A DNA stretch of 64,000 nt, taken from assembly GCA_024399495.1 (NCBI GenBank), contig JAKSNY010000002.1, positions 173,539 to 237,538 on the forward strand, written 5' to 3'. A model generated the notes under the pieces. It had not been told where the DNA came from. It saw only the letters and a list, made by a program, of their open reading frames with translations, and made no database searches. The translations under genes were made by a program, and so were the position numbers. The first letter of the stretch is position 1. Each line of letters opens with the position of its first letter. Origin of the DNA: Paludibacteraceae bacterium (GTDB lineage: Bacteria > Bacteroidota > Bacteroidia > Bacteroidales > Paludibacteraceae). Positions 61,135 through 64,000 of this stretch are shown piece by piece.

Positions 61135-62478
61135 TCACAGTCCTGTGTAGTTGTATGGAGTGATTTGCATCAGTTCCGCCTTTACGGAGTCTGAAACGTT
61201 AAGTGTTCCAATGAACTCATGTATAGACTGCTCTGTAACGGCAGCGTTAGTGCGGGTGAGAGCCTTAAGAGTCTCGTATGGTTTTGGATAACCCTCACGG
61301 CGTAGAATGGTTTGGATTGCCTCTGCCACCACATTCCAGCAGTTTTCCAAATCCTCTTTTATAACAGCCTCATTCAGAATAAGTTTGCCAAGCCCCTTCA
61401 TAGTGCTGGCAATGGCTATTAGAGAGTGTCCCATAGGTACCCCGATGTTACGGATAACTGTAGAGTCTGTCAAATCCCTTTGCAGACGGGATATAGGCAG
61501 TTTGTGTGCAAGATGCTCAAGAATGGCAGTTGATATGCCCAAGTTACCCTCTGAGTTCTCAAAATCAATAGGATTTACCTTGTGAGGCATAGCGGATGAG
61601 CCAACCTCACCAGCCTTAATGGTCTGCTTAAAGTATTCCATAGATATGTATGTCCAGAAATCCCTGTCCAAATCCATTATTATGGAGTTTATTCTCTTTA
61701 ATGCGTCAAACACCGATGCCAAGTTATCATAATTTGAAATCTGAGTAGTCCATTGCTCACGCTGAAGTCCAAGATACTCACTTACAAACTTATTTCCAAA
61801 TGCCTTCCAATCATAATCAGGATAGGCTACATGGTGTGCATTGTAGTTACCTGTGGCACCGCCAAACTTAGCGGAGATAGGGGCATTCTTCAGTAGCGCA
61901 AGTTGTTCCTCAAGACGGTATGCAAACACCTTTATTTCCTTACCCAAACGAGTAGGGGAAGCGGGCTGACCGTGAGTTTTGGCAAGCATAGGTATGTTTT
62001 TCCAATCCTCTGCAAAACCGTTAAGTTTATCAATAAGACCTTGAATAGCAGGAATATAGCACTCATTCAAACTATCTTTAACAGCAAGTGGGATAGAGGT
62101 GTTGTTTATATCCTGCGATGTCAGACCAAAGTGAATAAACTCCTTGTACTGCTCCAAACCCATCTCATCAAACTTGCCTTTAAGAAAATATTCCACCGCT
62201 TTGACATCGTGGTTAGTTATTTTCTCAGTATCCTTAACGGTCTGGGCATCAGAGATGGAGAAATTCTTGTATATTGCACGCAACTTCTCAAAAACCGCCT
62301 TGTCAATGCCTTTTAGCTGTGGTACAGGCAGCTCACACAGAGCAATAAAATACTCAACCTCAACTTTAACTCTGTATCTAATCAGAGCATATTCAGAGTA
62401 ATACTCAGCAAGAGGTTCAACCTTGCTTCTGTATCGTCCGTCAATAGGGGAGATGGCTGTTAAATTTGTAAGTTCCAT
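61135..62478 (-). CDS. purB: Adenylosuccinate lyase
   Basis: 447 residues. Fumarase/aspartase-superfamily signature VGSSAMPHKVNPIDFENSEG, with HDVKAVEYFLK, FGLTSQDINNTSIPL and KTHGQPASPT motifs carrying the catalytic His and Ser. Acts twice in purine synthesis, on SAICAR and adenylosuccinate. Start follows the structured element; the gene upstream in the same direction is nhaD-like. Confidence 0.97.
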   Translation of the reverse strand: MELTNLTAISPIDGRYRSKVEPLAEYYSEYALIRYRVKVEVEYFIALCELPVPQLKGIDKAVFEKLRAIYKNFSISDAQTVKDTEKITNHDVKAVEYFLKGKFDEMGLEQYKEFIHFGLTSQDINNTSIPLAVKDSLNECYIPAIQGLIDKLNGFAEDWKNIPMLAKTHGQPASPTRLGKEIKVFAYRLEEQLALLKNAPISAKFGGATGNYNAHHVAYPDYDWKAFGNKFVSEYLGLQREQWTTQISNYDNLASVFDALKRINSIIMDLDRDFWTYISMEYFKQTIKAGEVGSSAMPHKVNPIDFENSEGNLGISTAILEHLAHKLPISRLQRDLTDSTVIRNIGVPMGHSLIAIASTMKGLGKLILNEAVIKEDLENCWNVVAEAIQTILRREGYPKPYETLKALTRTNAAVTEQSIHEFIGTLNVSDSVKAELMQITPYNYTGL

Positions 62479-62494
62479 AATCTGAATTATAGTG

Positions 62495-62633
62495 GTGTGT
62501 ATATACTCATTAAGCAGGCGTTGTTACCCGTGACACGTGCACGGGAGGGACCCATAGTGGTCATAGACCACGTATGGGAGGGACTCTGACCATCACAGAT
62601 GGTCATGAGCCCTGCGTATGAGTATATACACAC
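62495..62633 (+). repeat. Three-hairpin structured element, family 1 copy C
   Basis: Perfect 16-bp outer stem GTGTGTATATACTCAT (62495-62510) with 62618-62633, inner stem GCAGG/CCTGC, hairpin 1 CCCGTG/CACGGG, hairpin 2 CCCATA..TGGTC-ATA-GACCA..TATGGG, hairpin 3 TGACCATC-ACA-GATGGTCA. It shares AGGGACCCATA and TATGGGAGGGA with copies A and B. The flanking genes run on the minus strand, so relative to transcription this copy is in the opposite sense to A and B. Confidence 0.88.
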
Positions 62634-62643
62634 ATGTATCATA

Positions 62644-63957
62644 TTAAATAAATATCAATTGCGTTATAATAAATATAGGTAAAAGAATTATCAGAGAGAA
62701 CTTAATCATGTAGCCAAAGAAAGATGGCATATCAATCTTGTTCTGCTCTGCTATGGACTTAACCATAAAGTTAGGACCGTTGCCAATGTAAGTCATTGAA
62801 CCAAAGAATACTGCACCCATAGATATGGCTTTAAGATACTCATCGTTGGTAAGACCTGCGGCAATGTCAGAAACATGACCGGCACCCACAGCCATTGAGT
62901 TGAATACCATAGCGGTAGGGGCGTTATCAAGGAATGAACTGAGCAGACCTGTGCTGTAAACATACTGCCATGGAGCCTTAATGACCTCTGCAATGGCTGC
63001 ACTTACAGATTCGCTGCCAAGATAAAGCAATGCGGGAGCCATAGTTGCAAAAATACCTACAAACACACATGCAACCTCTAATATTGGGGTCCAGGAGTAA
63101 TTGTTGTCTATTCTAACCTGTTTCTTAGTTGTGAACCAAGAACCCAAAATAATAATAATGAATACCCACTCTCTCAGCAGTTTAAGATACCAAGGAGCGT
63201 CTGCAGCACCCATTGCAGGAATGTATGTTGCATTGATGAACATAGTGCTTGCAATTACACAGAGTAGCCAGAATATGTTAATATATCCCCTGATGCTCAT
63301 CTTTTCGTAATTCTTTTCATCTGCCTCGATGCAACATTTAGGCTCTTTCTTATAATAATAGGTGTCAATTATAAAATATACAATCAGCAGTAGCAGACCT
63401 GTTACAAGCCACTCACCAATCATATTCTGCATCCACCAAGCAAATGGGGCTCCCTTTTGGAATAGAAGGAATAGCGGTGGGTCACCAAGAGGGGAGAGCA
63501 GACCACCACAGTTTGCAACTATTGCTATAAAGAACAACATGGTGTGAGTCTTATATTTACGCTCAGAAATGTTCTTCATTATAGGTCTAATCATAAGCAT
63601 TGCGGCACCTGTAGTTCCCATAAAAGACGCCAAAGCCCAACCCACAGCCATAATGCCTGTGTTTGTAATAGGCTTGGCCTTCAAATCACCTCTAATGTTT
63701 ATTCCACCTGTTGTAGTGAACAGTGCCATCAGCAACAGAATAAAAGGAATGTAATCATACACTACGGTGTGTAGGAATTCATGACCGCCACCATTGCAGC
63801 ACATCCAAATGCCTACAGGCACACCTAAAATTAAAGACACATACAACTTGTGCAAGTTGCTTTCCCACCATTCTCCTGCCTTTGGCATCAGTGGGATTAC
63901 AGCAATGCATAACAGCATCACTGCAAACGGAATTAACATCCAACCTGGAATACTCAT
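62644..63957 (-). CDS. NhaD/ArsB-superfamily sodium:proton antiporter-like transporter
   Basis: 437 residues with about 11-12 membrane helices. Conserved blocks: FTTTGGINIRGDL, FMGTTGAAMLMIRPIM, NCGGLLSPLGDPPLFLLFQKG, SSFLDNAPTAMVFNSMAVG and MTYIGNGPNFMVKSIAEQ. The paired TTGAA and NAPT/GNGPN crossing motifs are those of the ion transporter superfamily that includes NhaD and citrate carriers. Most Bacteroidetes members of this form are annotated as sodium:proton antiporters; substrate is not proven. Confidence 0.85.
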   Translation of the reverse strand: MSIPGWMLIPFAVMLLCIAVIPLMPKAGEWWESNLHKLYVSLILGVPVGIWMCCNGGGHEFLHTVVYDYIPFILLLMALFTTTGGINIRGDLKAKPITNTGIMAVGWALASFMGTTGAAMLMIRPIMKNISERKYKTHTMLFFIAIVANCGGLLSPLGDPPLFLLFQKGAPFAWWMQNMIGEWLVTGLLLLIVYFIIDTYYYKKEPKCCIEADEKNYEKMSIRGYINIFWLLCVIASTMFINATYIPAMGAADAPWYLKLLREWVFIIIILGSWFTTKKQVRIDNNYSWTPILEVACVFVGIFATMAPALLYLGSESVSAAIAEVIKAPWQYVYSTGLLSSFLDNAPTAMVFNSMAVGAGHVSDIAAGLTNDEYLKAISMGAVFFGSMTYIGNGPNFMVKSIAEQNKIDMPSFFGYMIKFSLIILLPIFIITQLIFI

Positions 63958-63982
63958 AATATAAAAAAATTAAAAATTTTTT

Positions 63983-64000
63983 AATTGAAAGTTGAAAGTT
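63983..64000 (-). repeat. CTTTCAACTTTCAATT repeat before nhaD, cut by window end
   Basis: On the minus strand AACTTTCAACTTTCAATT, 25 nt upstream of the nhaD start, the same orientation as the other pre-start repeats. Confidence 0.7.

Overview
The window is chromosomal DNA from a Bacteroidales-type bacterium (phylum Bacteroidota), probably an anaerobic, host- or gut-associated one. The signs are a complete Rnf complex, a type III glutamine synthetase, a two-subunit glycine decarboxylase, reverse rubrerythrin, GldA-like ABC ATPase, DUF4105 and DUF4301 proteins, type IX secretion (T9SS) C-terminal domains, and Bacteroidetes promoters (TTTG - about 20 nt - TAnnTTTG). No genus can be assigned from the sequence alone. 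I see no rRNA, CRISPR array, transposase or integrase.

Layout. 1-2.1 kb: end of a dihydrolipoyl dehydrogenase gene and gcvT, then tRNA-Thr(CGT) and a small winged-helix protein. 2.6-13.1 kb, minus strand: thiL, an EamA transporter, then rseC-rnfBCDGEA, an HMA-like secreted protein, a PIN-PhoH ATPase and a DUF4105 membrane protein. 13.1-18.6 kb: an AT-rich four-gene restriction-modification cassette (Mrr-like nuclease, C5-methyltransferase, DUF3883 nuclease-like protein, second C5-methyltransferase with an extra C-terminal domain) between two 68-bp direct repeats that carry the promoter of the next gene. 18.6-28.6 kb: gldA-like ATPase, a lipoprotein, ruvB, gcvH-gcvPA-gcvPB, a secreted amidase-like protein and a glycosyltransferase. 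28.6-31.6 kb: FN3/T9SS protein, an orphan T9SS tail and a ZIP transporter. 31.6-35.6 kb: accessory region with a decayed AlbA-domain regulator, HTH protein, small secreted protein, toxin-antitoxin pair and a lone polyvalent-type kinase, bounded by dispersed repeats and ending at tRNA-Ser(GCT). 35.8-40.8 kb: a tight peptidoglycan operon (mltG, unknown, mtgA, MurT-like ligase, Cys-less asparagine-synthase-like protein). 40.7-48 kb: glnN and surface-polysaccharide genes. 48-64 kb: leuS, rubrerythrin, BASS transporter, folC, LolC/E-type permease, aminotransferase, DUF4301, glgB, GGGP synthase, purB and an NhaD-type antiporter.

How the genes work together. lpd, gcvT, gcvH, gcvPA and gcvPB are the four proteins of the glycine cleavage system, split over two loci. 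Rnf couples reduced ferredoxin to NAD+ and an ion gradient, which NhaD and BASS-type sodium-coupled carriers could use. The mltG-to-asnB-like operon points to peptidoglycan polymerisation, cleavage and perhaps amidation.

The most unusual content is non-coding. One family of about 140-bp elements (three copies) has a long outer stem enclosing three hairpins, and the stem sequences differ between copies while staying complementary. A second family (two full copies plus a tail) keeps a conserved core of about 92 bp inside different outer stems. A third family has a GGGGGATTACGTCGCTTCGCT core. Many gaps inside operons are filled by a composite simple repeat, ATGTATGATG units followed by CTTTCAACTTT units just before the next start codon.
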